A stretch of DNA of 64,000 nt from Melioribacteraceae bacterium (GCA_011525875.1 WYBN01000013.1:124001-188000); one strand, 5' to 3'. Positions 47,454 to 57,648 are shown, numbered from the stretch's first letter. Made by a program: numbers and translations. The notes: a model not told the origin generated them from the sequence alone.

Positions 47454-47967
47454 TAAACCTTTCAATGTATTATGCCAATTTACAGACAAGGAACGGCGAA
47501 AGAATTTAAGTGATTTCATTAATTATAAGAATGTTTATCCAGCCGGAAGGTTAGATTACGACAGCGAAGGACTGGTAATACTAACAGACGACGGCAAACT
47601 GCAGCATAAAATTTCGGACCCTAAATTCAAACTATTAAAAACATATCTTGTGCAGGTGGAGGGAATACCCGGCGAAGAAGCTCTCAATATTTTACGCAAA
47701 GGGACAATATTAAAAGATGGATTGACAATGCCGTGCCGTGTAAATGCAATACCCGAACCTGAAATATGGGAGAGAAATCCGCCGGTACGTTTCAGAAAAA
47801 ATATTCCCGCCTCCTGGATTGAAATCAGCATAAGCGAAGGCAGGAATAGACAGCTGAGGAGAATGACAGCGTCAATCGGCTGCCCGACACTAAGGCTCGT
47901 CAGAATTTCTGTGGGTGGCTGGAATCTCGACAATCTCAATCCAGGCGAATTTAGGGTTATTAAATAA
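47437..47967 (+). CDS. pseudouridine synthase, RluE/RsuA family
   Basis: 176 residues from ATG 47437. It isomerises uridine to pseudouridine in rRNA. The catalytic segment P-A-G-R-L-D-Y-D-S-E-G-L is intact, as are F-N-K-P-F-N-V-L at the start and R-N-R-Q-L-R-R-M near the end. It has no S4 domain, which favours the RluE (23S rRNA) type. Start chosen because the family begins at this I-I-L-F-N-K-P. The ORF can be extended nine codons upstream inside the antiporter gene, without support. Confidence 0.9.
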   Translation: MIILFNKPFNVLCQFTDKERRKNLSDFINYKNVYPAGRLDYDSEGLVILTDDGKLQHKISDPKFKLLKTYLVQVEGIPGEEALNILRKGTILKDGLTMPCRVNAIPEPEIWERNPPVRFRKNIPASWIEISISEGRNRQLRRMTASIGCPTLRLVRISVGGWNLDNLNPGEFRVIK

Positions 47968-48109
47968 TTTGAATTTCAGAATGATTGTATCGCTCTTTAC
48001 CTCTGAGTAATTAACGTAATTGCTATTTCTTTTAGTATTTATCCACAAAATAAATTATTTTTAAAGTAAACAATACTCACTATCTTTAAAAAACATTCAA
48101 AGGAATAAG

Positions 48110-51007
48110 ATGAAACAAAAAACAATACTATTTGCATTTTTTATATTGTCGGTTTCGCTTTTAGCTCAGACCTCTTATCAGGGTCCTGCAAGCGGTTCCG
48201 TTCCTAATGGATACTCACATTCAGTTACATCTACATCCCTTATGAAAAAATCTGACGGTCAAAATTACAAGATGAGACTCTTTCTTCATCAAAAACCCAC
48301 GGTAGAAATGGAAGCGGATCCTACGATACCAACGATGAGAGAAGGGGAGAATTATTATTCTCTTGACGGAAAACGAAGCATGTCAAAAACTGCTTCTCAC
48401 GAGCCCGTTGTATTTAAAAGTTTTGTTGGGACAACAGATAACGGTTATATTCCGCCGGATCCAATTGTTGCTGCCGGTCCCGATCATGTTATTTATGCTG
48501 TAAATACGGAATTCACTGTTGTAGATAAGCAAGGCAGACAGCTCGCAAACATTGATGCAAGCGATTGGTACAGCCCTTTTATTTCCGTACAGGCAATTGC
48601 CGATCCGAAAGTTGTCTATGATCAATTCGACGGGCGATGGCTGCTTGTCTGGATAATTATAAATGACTCAAACAGCGAAGCTTATTATGTGCTTTCGGTT
48701 TCTGACGATTCGAACCCGATGGGCGATTGGATAACATGGTTTTTACCGTCGCATCTTAGGGGCAATACACCTGCCGGAAATTGGGCTGACTATCCGGGGA
48801 TAGGCTATGATGACAAGGCGCTTTACTTTACTTCTAACAATTTTAAATTTGCAGGCGGATACGATTATGCCATGTTAAGAATCGTTCCGAAGAGCGATGT
48901 TTATGTATCTACTCCAGGCGAAGTTAATTACACGGATATCTGGGATATTAAATATCCCGGCACACAAAATACCGCTTTCGGTATAAGACCAGTGCGGTTT
49001 CATGACGCCTGGGATGAATATTATTTCGTTGCTTCAAGATGGTTTTCTACGCCGAGTTCATCAATGGGTCTTTACAAATTAACTGACCCTTTGAATAATC
49101 CCTCACTGGAAGCCATTGCTATAACCACAGCTCCTTACTCAATCCCTCCCACTCCTCAGCAATTAGGCGGCGGGGAATATCCCATCGAATTTAACGGGGT
49201 TCAGATCACACATGAACCGGTATTCCGCGATGGACTGCTATACATAACGCATCTTGCAAGTTACAAAACCGTTACCGGACTGCGCTTCCTTACGATTGAT
49301 GTTTTTTCAGAAGCGGCTTTTACCGATATTATTTACGGCACTGATACGCATTATCATCTTTACCCTGCGATTGCTGTAAACGCTAATAATGACGCAGTTA
49401 TTTCTTATAGCAGAACCTCAGCCAGCGAATACGTCGGCGCATTTTTTACTTTGATTGACGGCTCTACTCAGGAACCGACTATTACTTACACAATGCAGGA
49501 AGGTAGAGATAATTATGTAAAAGATTACGGAACGCAGCGTAACCGCTGGGGTGACTACATGGGCGCTTGGGTTGATCCTGCAGATGACCATAGCTTTTGG
49601 GTTTTTGCGCAGTACACAGATTCTAAAAATAGATGGGGAACATGGCTTACTGCTGTAAGACCGACTCCTTTTGAACAAGCTTATACCAAACTTGATGCAT
49701 TCGAACTTGATTTCGGTAAAGGGGAAGTAAGCCTTGACGGTGCATCGAGGGTGGTAAAAATTGCAAATCTTGGAAGTCAAAATCTGATAATTAATAATTT
49801 TACAATATCATCAAACAATTTTGAAATTGAGAATCAGTTAAATTATCCTCTAACGATTGCTTCGCTTGATACGTTGGAGTTATCCATCAAGTTTACACCT
49901 GATGTGCATGGCGCCATTTCCGACTCGCTTATTTTGGTATCAAACGACCAATCAAGTCCCGATAATAAAGTATTACTTAAGGGTGAGGGATTTATAATTA
50001 CGAAAGCCGTTCAAAACACGATGTATGCTTCAACCGGAAGAGGCGGCGGAAGTCTTGGAAGTATTTTGAGTATTGATCTATCAAGCGGAGCCGGCGAAGC
50101 TCTTGGAGAGCAGTCAGGGTTTAAACCTCTGCGGAGTATAACCATCAATACGAAAACAAACGAACTTCTGGCTATTAATAATATTCTCGGCGAGTCTCCT
50201 CTGCTCGTCCGTTTAAGAGCAAGCGATGGTTTAGGATATGAGTATAAATCAGTTGATCTTGATTTAAATGCAATAGCATTTGATAAAGATGGTGTTTTGC
50301 ACGCTGTAACCACAGATAATAAATATTATCTGCTAGATTACGAATCACTTGACGAAACTTTTGTTTCAGAATTAGGATTAAGTATTGCTGCAATTACGTT
50401 CCACCCTCTTACAGGAGAGCTCTATGCATCAGTCAATGAAAGCACAGCTAAAGATCGAATCTATAAAATATCATCCGGAGGAGATACAATACGAGTGGGC
50501 AGTACAGGATTAGGCACAACAGTGGAGGCAATCGCATTCGATAATAATGGGAATTTATACGGCGCAGTTGGCAAAGAGACTCAACTAAGTAAATTTATTA
50601 GCATTAATCCTGAAAATGGCGAGGGAGAAGAAATAGGGGCAGTAGGTTTTAGAGGAGTACTTGGTTTAGCCTACGCTCACGATCCTGCTGTTAATGTAAG
50701 AGATAAAGAAGATCTTATGCCGGACAAGTTCGTATTGCTGCAGAACTATCCCAATCCGTTCAACCCGTCAACAAAAATCAGCTTCGGTCTCCCTGAAGTT
50801 TCCATTGTTCAGCTGAAGTTATTCAATGTTTTAGGACAGTTAATAGAAACTTTAGTAAGCAGCACGCTGAATGCGGGCTACCACGAAATCGAGTGGAGTG
50901 TTCAAAACAAAAACCTGAGCAGCGGGGTTTATATCTATTCTCTGGAAGCGAAAGGAGTTAGCGGAAAAGTTTTCAATGAAACAAAGAAGCTTGTCTTAAT
51001 GAAGTAA
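48110..51007 (+). CDS. large secreted T9SS cargo with propeller and ASH-like domains
   Basis: 965 residues. Signal peptide 1-19 (ends L-L-A-Q). A propeller-like or lectin-like region covers roughly 100-520, rich in W, Y, G and D (for example G-N-W-A-D-Y-P-G-I-G-Y-D). A choice-of-anchor/ASH-type beta-sandwich follows (about 535-640: F-G-x-V, V-K-I-A-N-L-G-x-x-x-L). After that comes a second repeat region with N-T-M-Y-A-S-T-G-R-G-G-G and A-I-A-F-D-N-N-G-N-L-Y-G. The sorting domain with Q-N-Y-P-N-P-F-N-P-S-T closes it. No catalytic motif recognised; adhesion or polymer binding is plausible. It has its own terminator. Confidence 0.85.
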   Translation: MKQKTILFAFFILSVSLLAQTSYQGPASGSVPNGYSHSVTSTSLMKKSDGQNYKMRLFLHQKPTVEMEADPTIPTMREGENYYSLDGKRSMSKTASHEPVVFKSFVGTTDNGYIPPDPIVAAGPDHVIYAVNTEFTVVDKQGRQLANIDASDWYSPFISVQAIADPKVVYDQFDGRWLLVWIIINDSNSEAYYVLSVSDDSNPMGDWITWFLPSHLRGNTPAGNWADYPGIGYDDKALYFTSNNFKFAGGYDYAMLRIVPKSDVYVSTPGEVNYTDIWDIKYPGTQNTAFGIRPVRFHDAWDEYYFVASRWFSTPSSSMGLYKLTDPLNNPSLEAIAITTAPYSIPPTPQQLGGGEYPIEFNGVQITHEPVFRDGLLYITHLASYKTVTGLRFLTIDVFSEAAFTDIIYGTDTHYHLYPAIAVNANNDAVISYSRTSASEYVGAFFTLIDGSTQEPTITYTMQEGRDNYVKDYGTQRNRWGDYMGAWVDPADDHSFWVFAQYTDSKNRWGTWLTAVRPTPFEQAYTKLDAFELDFGKGEVSLDGASRVVKIANLGSQNLIINNFTISSNNFEIENQLNYPLTIASLDTLELSIKFTPDVHGAISDSLILVSNDQSSPDNKVLLKGEGFIITKAVQNTMYASTGRGGGSLGSILSIDLSSGAGEALGEQSGFKPLRSITINTKTNELLAINNILGESPLLVRLRASDGLGYEYKSVDLDLNAIAFDKDGVLHAVTTDNKYYLLDYESLDETFVSELGLSIAAITFHPLTGELYASVNESTAKDRIYKISSGGDTIRVGSTGLGTTVEAIAFDNNGNLYGAVGKETQLSKFISINPENGEGEEIGAVGFRGVLGLAYAHDPAVNVRDKEDLMPDKFVLLQNYPNPFNPSTKISFGLPEVSIVQLKLFNVLGQLIETLVSSTLNAGYHEIEWSVQNKNLSSGVYIYSLEAKGVSGKVFNETKKLVLMK

Positions 51008-51060
51008 TATATAAATACCCGGGTTTACTTTCGGGTTAAATGAATTAGCCGCGAAGCGGA

Positions 51061-51100
51061 AAACCTTAAAGGCAGCAGCAGATAACCTTTAAGGTTTTTT
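51061..51100 (+). terminator. rho-independent terminator between the two large T9SS genes
   Basis: AAACCTTAAAGG (51061-51072) pairs perfectly with CCTTTAAGGTTT (51086-51097), 12 bp, with a run of Ts at 51095-51100. It separates the 965-residue protein from the protease gene. Confidence 0.9.
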
Positions 51101-51185
51101 TATATTAATTATTCCGACATTTTTCTTTTTTTTATTATTTTGAACTTCATTTCCGGATAATAAATAACAAAACAAAGGTGAAATA

Positions 51186-54100
51186 ATGAAAAATTTGCTT
51201 ACTATGATTTTAATGCTGATTTTCATTGTAATATCAAACGCAAATGACAAACAAAATAATATAATTTCCGGCAAAGTCGATAATTATACGCCGGGATATT
51301 TTGTCGTTAAATTTAAAAAACCAGACGGTTTGTTGAAAAAAAATACTGCCGCAATTAATGAGGTGGTTTCAAAATATAATGTAGTTAAACAGACTGCCCC
51401 GCTTTCAAATGCGAAGAATGAAATAATTAAAGATAAACTGAATCTTGATAATGTTTACGTTTTCCAGACGTCAATTGCTGCGGATATCAATAATATTGTT
51501 AAGGAATTATCTAATAGAAATGACATAGAATATGCCGAACCGTTGTATAGATCAGACCTTCATTACACTCCTGATGATCCGCTTTATTCTCAATTATATC
51601 ACCTTCCTCAAATAAAAGCGGCCGATGCATGGGATGTTAAATTCGGCAGCAGCGATGTAATTATTGCTGTAATCGACAGCGGAGTAGACTGGGACCATGA
51701 AGATTTAGAATCAATGATTTGGCAGAATCCAAATGAAATACCTGATAATGGAATTGATGATGATAACAATGGTTATATTGATGATGTTCGCGGCTGGGAT
51801 TTTATTTCGGATAAGCGCGACATTGATGCCGATCCGAACGAAGATTTTTTAACCGAAGATAATGACCCGATGGATTATCACGGGCACGGAACACATGTTG
51901 CCGGTATCGCCGGAGCCTCATCAAACAACGGGGTTGGAATTGCATCTGCCTCTGGCGGTGCTAACATCATGCCTCTTAGAACACACATGCGCAGCTCTTC
52001 CGGAACCGGTACCGGTTATTCCGATTGGTTTGCATCCGCTTACATTTATGCAGCAGACAATGGCGCACATATCACTAATTTAAGCTCCGGCAGCTCAGGG
52101 CAACTGGTTGTTGACGCTGCATTTTATGCATTCCTTAACGGTGTGTTGGTTGTAACTTCCGCTGGTAATTCGAATTCAATTTCCCCTTCGGTTATTGCCG
52201 CTCAGGACTGGTCAATCGCTGTGGCTTCAGTAAATCAAAATGATGTAAAAACTTACTACTCAAGTTACGGAGATTATGTTAAAGTCTCGGCTCCCGGCGG
52301 AGAGCAATTTGTCGGGAACGATACCTGGGGTATTTTAAGCACTGTACCGTATCCTGTTCCTCATTATAACGGGGCAAAGTACACGAAATTTCAAGGCACT
52401 TCGATGGCTTCACCGCTCGTTGCTTCATTAGCTGCTTTAATCAAATCAAACCAACCCGATATATCTGTTGTGGATTTATTTTCGAGAATTACCGGTACAA
52501 CAGATAATATTGATGCAAGCAATCCGGACTTTATCGGACTTCTTGGCGCAGGCAGGGTTAATGCTAATAAAGCTCTCACACAGACAGTATCGGCAGAGCC
52601 AAATATAAAAGTAATATCCACGGTGATTGAAGACGCGGCAGGAAATAATAATGGCTTTCTGGATCCGGGTGAGACAGTTACGCTAAAAATTAAAATCAGA
52701 AATACATGGAAGGATGCCGATAACCTTTCTGTCAGATTAATTGCTGACAGCGAAGCGCCTTTAAATATTTTAAGTGATACTTACAATGCAGGCGATCTCA
52801 GGGGCGCCTTGGACTTTGATAATTCGGAAGCTTTAATCGAATTCACCCTATCGGCTGATGCCGGGATCTTGCCTCAGACTTTAGAGATGATACTTGAATT
52901 AAACGGCAGCGGTTTTTCACAGGACTTAAATTACAGACTTGCTGTAACCCCTGCAGTATTATTTATTGGAGATTTTGAATCGGAGAACGGCTATTTTGAT
53001 TTTACCGGTGTGTTCATCAGTTCATTAAAACAAAATAGAATATCGTTTGATTATGTGCATAAAAATAATTTTGATATTGATTTAAGTGAGCAGTATAAAA
53101 AATATCAATCTATTATCTGGGGCTGTGAATGGGCTTTCCCGACTTTAGACGCAGACGACCGTCAATTCTTAACTGATTATCTACAAGGCGGAGGATCGCT
53201 TTTCATTTCTGGTCAAGATATCGGCTGGGACCTTAATGAGAACACCACAAACGCTGACGTGAATTTCTTTGAAAATTATCTGAAGGCAAGATATGTAGCG
53301 GATGTTGCCGGCGCATCAACGATATACGGCATCCAAAATGACGTAATTACCGACGGGCTACAGATCGACTTCCTTCAGGAAAAAAGAAGTAATGCAGAAC
53401 AGTTTCCCGATGTGGTAGAACCAATCGGGGGCGCTGTTTCATTGCTCAATTATTCAAACGGTACAGCCGGGGCAGTTAGATACAGCGGAGATTACCGGCT
53501 TGTTTATTTCGCCTTCGGCGGTTTTGAAGCCGTTACAGATGATGATATCAAAAATATATTGATGATCAGAATTGTTAATTGGCTTTCAGGAATTAATTTT
53601 TCCCTCGAAAAGCTGCCGGACACCGAGAATATGTCTGAAGAAATACCTGTAATTTTCAGAGTGGAGCCAGGCTCTAAAACTATTAATGAATCATTACTCT
53701 ATTGGAAAAATAATGATGAAGAATCGTATAATAAAATTATTATGCAGTCAGCCGGGAATGGAAATTACACAGCTTCGATCCCTTCCCAGAGTTCCGCGAC
53801 GGTAATTTCTTATCTTGTTTATGCGGCTGCCGATGACGGTTCATATATAATTACTGAGGAATATTCATTTAATGTCGGTCCAGATCAAAAACCGCCGGAG
53901 ATCAGCTTGATAGGAAATCCACTGAGAAACTCAGTTAATATTTTCGGACCGCAGAATTACCAATTCCGGATCAGCGCAACAGATAACATAGGTTTAGATT
54001 ACGAAACAATAAAATTAAATCATAAAGTTAACGATGGCACTTTAAACTCTGTCACTATGAATGATGCCGGCGGTGATATTTTTACAGGTAGTTTTTCCTA

Positions 54101-54989
54101 CATTGATCCATTGAACAAAGGAGATAAAATTAGTTACTTTTTCACTGGGCAGGATATTTCTGCCAATCAGAATATCGGCACTTCTGATACATTCTATTAT
54201 TTCATCGATACAATACAAGTGATTGATGATTTTGAATTCGGTTTATCGGACTGGGAATTAGGGGAAGGATGGGGTTTGGCAAACCGCAGTAAATCCGGCG
54301 TCTATTCAATCAGCGACAGCCCGGATGGTTTCTATCCTAACGATTTGAATTCTGCTATTACATATTTGATACCTTTCAATTTGAGTGTCTATAAATATGC
54401 TGAAATAGAATTCTTCATGCGCGCTAATCTTGAACGCGATAAAGATAGTTTGTTCCTCGAACTAAGTGCTGACAACGGAAACTCATGGCAAAGCGTTCTT
54501 GGATACTCGGCAAGCTCAACATTGTTTAAGCAGCATAATATTGATATTTCGGAATTCACCGGTGAAGGTAATGAAGAAGTCAGGCTTAGATTCCGTTTAC
54601 AGACTGATTCAGAAAATGAAAGGGATGGGGTTTGGATTGATGATATAAGTATTATAGTATCTTTTGATATACCCGTTTCGGCTGACGGCATTAATGATAA
54701 TCTCCCGGAAAAATATTCACTTGAGCAAAATTATCCGAATCCATTCAATCCGACGACTGTAATCAAATATTCACTGCCTTTTGCGAGTAAAGTTAAGATT
54801 AAAATTACGAACATTTTAGGGCAGGAGATTGCAGAGCTTGTAAATAAAGAACAGAATGCAGGTTATCACCAGATAGAGTGGATTGCATCAGGTATTGCCA
54901 CAGGAATTTATTTCTATTCAATTGAAGCTCAATCAAAGAATGGCAGCGAAACATTTTCTATAGTAAAAAAAATGCTGCTTCTCAAATAA
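51186..54989 (+). CDS. secreted subtilisin-like serine protease (S8) with T9SS sorting domain
   Basis: 1267 residues. Signal peptide (1-20), inhibitor-I9-like propeptide (about 30-120), then a peptidase S8 domain with the full triad: Asp164 in V-I-D-S-G-V-D, His234 in G-H-G-T-H-V-A-G, Ser406 in G-T-S-M-A-S-P. Asp-rich stretches (residues about 180-220) could bind calcium. After residue 470 follow a beta-sandwich, a module like a glutamine-amidotransferase fold (about 590-800, including G-G-G-S-L-F-I-S-G-Q-D), further Ig/MAM-like domains and a sorting domain starting Q-N-Y-P-N-P-F-N-P-T-T. It is likely an exported, surface or released protease. Confidence 0.93.
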   Translation: MKNLLTMILMLIFIVISNANDKQNNIISGKVDNYTPGYFVVKFKKPDGLLKKNTAAINEVVSKYNVVKQTAPLSNAKNEIIKDKLNLDNVYVFQTSIAADINNIVKELSNRNDIEYAEPLYRSDLHYTPDDPLYSQLYHLPQIKAADAWDVKFGSSDVIIAVIDSGVDWDHEDLESMIWQNPNEIPDNGIDDDNNGYIDDVRGWDFISDKRDIDADPNEDFLTEDNDPMDYHGHGTHVAGIAGASSNNGVGIASASGGANIMPLRTHMRSSSGTGTGYSDWFASAYIYAADNGAHITNLSSGSSGQLVVDAAFYAFLNGVLVVTSAGNSNSISPSVIAAQDWSIAVASVNQNDVKTYYSSYGDYVKVSAPGGEQFVGNDTWGILSTVPYPVPHYNGAKYTKFQGTSMASPLVASLAALIKSNQPDISVVDLFSRITGTTDNIDASNPDFIGLLGAGRVNANKALTQTVSAEPNIKVISTVIEDAAGNNNGFLDPGETVTLKIKIRNTWKDADNLSVRLIADSEAPLNILSDTYNAGDLRGALDFDNSEALIEFTLSADAGILPQTLEMILELNGSGFSQDLNYRLAVTPAVLFIGDFESENGYFDFTGVFISSLKQNRISFDYVHKNNFDIDLSEQYKKYQSIIWGCEWAFPTLDADDRQFLTDYLQGGGSLFISGQDIGWDLNENTTNADVNFFENYLKARYVADVAGASTIYGIQNDVITDGLQIDFLQEKRSNAEQFPDVVEPIGGAVSLLNYSNGTAGAVRYSGDYRLVYFAFGGFEAVTDDDIKNILMIRIVNWLSGINFSLEKLPDTENMSEEIPVIFRVEPGSKTINESLLYWKNNDEESYNKIIMQSAGNGNYTASIPSQSSATVISYLVYAAADDGSYIITEEYSFNVGPDQKPPEISLIGNPLRNSVNIFGPQNYQFRISATDNIGLDYETIKLNHKVNDGTLNSVTMNDAGGDIFTGSFSYIDPLNKGDKISYFFTGQDISANQNIGTSDTFYYFIDTIQVIDDFEFGLSDWELGEGWGLANRSKSGVYSISDSPDGFYPNDLNSAITYLIPFNLSVYKYAEIEFFMRANLERDKDSLFLELSADNGNSWQSVLGYSASSTLFKQHNIDISEFTGEGNEEVRLRFRLQTDSENERDGVWIDDISIIVSFDIPVSADGINDNLPEKYSLEQNYPNPFNPTTVIKYSLPFASKVKIKITNILGQEIAELVNKEQNAGYHQIEWIASGIATGIYFYSIEAQSKNGSETFSIVKKMLLLK

Positions 54990-55005
54990 CTTTAAATTGA
55001 TTTAA

Positions 55006-55033
55006 GGAAGGGTATGGCGGCACATGCCCTTCC
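55006..55033. other. perfect-looking hairpin after the protease gene
   Basis: GGAAGGGTATG (55006-55016) and CATGCCCTTCC (55023-55033) pair over 11 bp with one G-U, loop GCGGCA. No T run follows on either strand, so it is not a classical rho-independent terminator. It could still stabilise the 3' end of the protease mRNA. Confidence 0.5.
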
Positions 55034-55113
55034 AAAATATCATGTACGGATATCCAAATCATTAATTAAATTTGCCAGCCGGATTTTTCATTATCACTTA
55101 CGCTTCGGGAATT

Positions 55114-55851
55114 ATGGTAATCATTAAGAGCAGTTTATTAGATCAATTCAAAAATATTATTTTTGGGTTTAGCGCTAAGATTGACAGTGGACTTTCGGCA
55201 CCTTATTATTTTAACCTCTCTAATTCGGTCAATGATAATCCTGACCGCGTTAAAATAAACAGGGAAAAACTCTTCTCTTTTTTAGGGATTCCACAGGAGA
55301 AAATAGTATTTCAAAAACAAATTCATTCAGATATAGTAACTGTAGTCGGTTCAGACTTGCTGATAGGCGAAAGCGACGCCATGATTACAAATCAAAAAGG
55401 TATCGGTCTTGCTGTGTCATCTGCTGACTGCTGTGCGGTTTTTATTTATGACGCAGTGCAAAAAATTATTGCAGCCGTCCATTCGGGCTGGCGAGGGACT
55501 CAAAAGGGTATTTTAGACAAAACGATTCTAAAATTTAAAGAAGAATTCAATTCGCATCCAAAAAATCTTTTTGCATACATTGCGCCTTCAATTTCTCAAA
55601 AAAACTATGAAGTTGGAAATGAAGTTGCGGTTCAGTTCAACAGAAAATATCTCTTTTATAATGAAGGGAAAATATTTCTCGATGTTACAACCGCAAATTA
55701 TGACAAACTATTATCGGCCGGGCTGACGGATAACCAAATTCAGATTTCGAAACTCTGTTCATACCAAAATTCGGAATTACTTCATTCCTACCGGAGGGAA
55801 GGTCAGCATTCAGGCAGAGCTTTAGGAATACTATTCATGAAAAAGGAATAA
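55114..55851 (+). CDS. pgeF: YfiH/PgeF polyphenol oxidase family (LACC1-like purine/peptidoglycan hydrolase)
   Basis: 245 residues from ATG 55114. The family hallmarks are S-S-A-D-C-C-A-V (the Cys and neighbours of the active site) and A-V-H-S-G-W-R-G, then I-A-P-S-I-S near 175. Members act as purine nucleoside phosphorylase/adenosine deaminase (LACC1 type) or remove wrong residues from peptidoglycan precursors (PgeF). An upstream in-frame TTG (55072) would add 14 residues and is less likely. EamA follows 4 bases later. Confidence 0.85.
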   Translation: MVIIKSSLLDQFKNIIFGFSAKIDSGLSAPYYFNLSNSVNDNPDRVKINREKLFSFLGIPQEKIVFQKQIHSDIVTVVGSDLLIGESDAMITNQKGIGLAVSSADCCAVFIYDAVQKIIAAVHSGWRGTQKGILDKTILKFKEEFNSHPKNLFAYIAPSISQKNYEVGNEVAVQFNRKYLFYNEGKIFLDVTTANYDKLLSAGLTDNQIQISKLCSYQNSELLHSYRREGQHSGRALGILFMKKE

Positions 55852-55855
55852 ACAA

Positions 55856-56767
55856 TTGAGTCAAAATCTTAAAATTGCTTTGGGATATGCTCTGATCTGT
55901 ATAATATGGGGGTCAACTTGGCTTGCCATTAGGGTCGGTCTTGATTCTCTTACCCCATTTTTATCGGCGGGATTGCGATTTCTGCTGGCTGCAGTTTTTA
56001 TATTTTTAATGATGAAACTTAGAAACGTTGAGCTTCAAACCGACACTCTTGCAATCAGACTTTATCTGATAATGGGAGTGTTCTCCTTTGCTATTCCATT
56101 TGCTTTAGTTTATTGGGCGGAACAATTTATAGCCTCTGGTCTCGCTTCAATTCTTTTTGGCATATTTCCTTTTATGGTGATAATATTTTCGAGATTATTA
56201 ATCCCAGGTGAAGTTATTGCGCCATTAACTTTTATCGGCGTGCTTCTTTGCTTTATCGGTATTTACGCTATTTTCTCCAATGACATCTCATTGAACATAG
56301 GGGAGGATTTTTGGGGAATGGCTGCAATACTGTTGAGCGCTACTATGCAAGCTGTTATTGCCGTAGTAATGAAAAAGTACGGACGACATCTCAATCCTTT
56401 GTCTATGAACTTAGTCCCGGTTTTCATCGGAGGCGTACTTCTTATACCGGTTGGATTATTATTCGAGGATATTTCATCCAACATTCTCGATTGGAAAGCA
56501 GTTTCCTCGGTTACTTATCTTGCGTTTTTCGGAACGCTTATTACCTTCACGACTTATTATTGGCTGCTGAAGAGAATTAGTGTAGTTATTCTTTCATTAT
56601 CCTCTTTCATCACTCCGATTATAGCAGTCATTCTCGGTTGGATAATTTTGAATGAAGAATTTTCAGACAGCGATTTGATTGGCTCGGCATTAGTGCTAAT
56701 TGGAATTTTATTCGCTAATTTTAGAGGGTTGTTAAAATACATCAAATCAAAATATAAGCTTGCGTGA
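55856..56767 (+). CDS. EamA/DMT-family transporter
   Basis: 303 residues, ten membrane helices in two five-helix repeats. The opening W-G-S-T-W-L-A-I-R matches the DMT/EamA family, and the second repeat closes with I-T-P-I-I-A-V-I-L-G-W. Substrate (metabolite or amino acid) unknown. Start is TTG preceded by AAGGA at about 8 bases. Spaced 4 bases after the pgeF gene; its stop lies one base before folB. Confidence 0.88.
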   Translation: MSQNLKIALGYALICIIWGSTWLAIRVGLDSLTPFLSAGLRFLLAAVFIFLMMKLRNVELQTDTLAIRLYLIMGVFSFAIPFALVYWAEQFIASGLASILFGIFPFMVIIFSRLLIPGEVIAPLTFIGVLLCFIGIYAIFSNDISLNIGEDFWGMAAILLSATMQAVIAVVMKKYGRHLNPLSMNLVPVFIGGVLLIPVGLLFEDISSNILDWKAVSSVTYLAFFGTLITFTTYYWLLKRISVVILSLSSFITPIIAVILGWIILNEEFSDSDLIGSALVLIGILFANFRGLLKYIKSKYKLA

Positions 56768-56768
56768 T

Positions 56769-57137
56769 ATGATAAATATTATTCGAATTAAAAATGCGGT
56801 CTTCTACGCCTATCACGGCGCGTTGAAAGAAGAACAGCATATAGGCGGCAGATTTGAAGCGGATGTGGAAATGTTTACCGACTTCAGCGCTGCAGCTGCG
56901 GAAGACGACTTAAAGAAAACTATTAACTACGACGAAGTTTATAAATTCATTAATAGAATTGTACATTCAAAAAAGTTCTATCTTATCGAAAGTCTTGCTA
57001 CAGTTATAGCTGACGAATTGCTGAATAATTTCAAGGAAATTAGGAAAATAATCGTCAAAGTTAGAAAAAGAAGTGTGCCGGTTGGAGGGGTAATAGATTT
57101 TGTCGAAGTGGTTGTTGAAAAAGAAAATGGCAAATAG
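56769..57137 (+). CDS. folB: dihydroneopterin aldolase
   Basis: 122 residues from ATG 56769. It cleaves dihydroneopterin to 6-hydroxymethyl-dihydropterin in folate synthesis. Motifs: F-Y-A-Y-H-G-A-L with E-E-Q, then N-Y-D-E-V-Y, L-I-E-S-L-A and the C-terminal V-E-V-V-V-E-K. A TTG nine bases earlier is a possible but weaker start. It begins one base after the EamA stop and overlaps folK by 11 bases. The folB/folK neighbours carry out consecutive steps. Confidence 0.93.
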   Translation: MINIIRIKNAVFYAYHGALKEEQHIGGRFEADVEMFTDFSAAAAEDDLKKTINYDEVYKFINRIVHSKKFYLIESLATVIADELLNNFKEIRKIIVKVRKRSVPVGGVIDFVEVVVEKENGK

Positions 57138-57648
57138 AAGCTTCCTATCATTAGGATCAAATATCGGCTGCAAAGAAGCATATTTAACTGAAGCCATTCA
57201 TCTTTTAAACAATGACGGGAAATGCGCAGTAAAAAATATTTCTTCGTTATACGAAACATCAGCCTACGGGAAACAAAATCAGCCTGATTTCTTAAATGTG
57301 GTATTAAAAATAGAAACCGATTACACGCCCAAAGAATTGTTTGACAGGATAAAATCTATTGAGGTATTGACCGGGCGGAAAAAAAGAGAACGCTGGAGCG
57401 AAAGGGAAATTGATATAGACATTCTGCTTTTCAATAACGAATTGATTGAAACTCCCGCCTTAATAATTCCTCATCCAGGAATGATTAAAAGGGATTTCGT
57501 TCTGGTGCCTCTCCTTGAGCTCGATTCGGAATTACGCCATCCTGCCACAAAAATTTTATTAAAAGAATACTTAAAAACTATCAAAGAAAATTATATATTA
57601 AGTAAAACTAAATTTAATCTGTTGGAATTAAGCGGCGGGAAACTTTGA
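57127..57648 (+). CDS. folK: 6-hydroxymethyl-7,8-dihydropterin pyrophosphokinase
   Basis: 173 residues from ATG 57127. It pyrophosphorylates the folB product. Motifs: L-S-L-G-S-N-I-G at the start, P-x-F-L-N-V-V, then R-W-S-E-R-E-I-D-I-D-I-L-L-F and P-H-P-G-M-I-K-R-D-F-V-L-V-P-L. The extended ORF from TTG 57100 lies inside folB without support. Overlaps the nucleoside kinase start by four bases. Confidence 0.94.
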   Translation: MANRSFLSLGSNIGCKEAYLTEAIHLLNNDGKCAVKNISSLYETSAYGKQNQPDFLNVVLKIETDYTPKELFDRIKSIEVLTGRKKRERWSEREIDIDILLFNNELIETPALIIPHPGMIKRDFVLVPLLELDSELRHPATKILLKEYLKTIKENYILSKTKFNLLELSGGKL

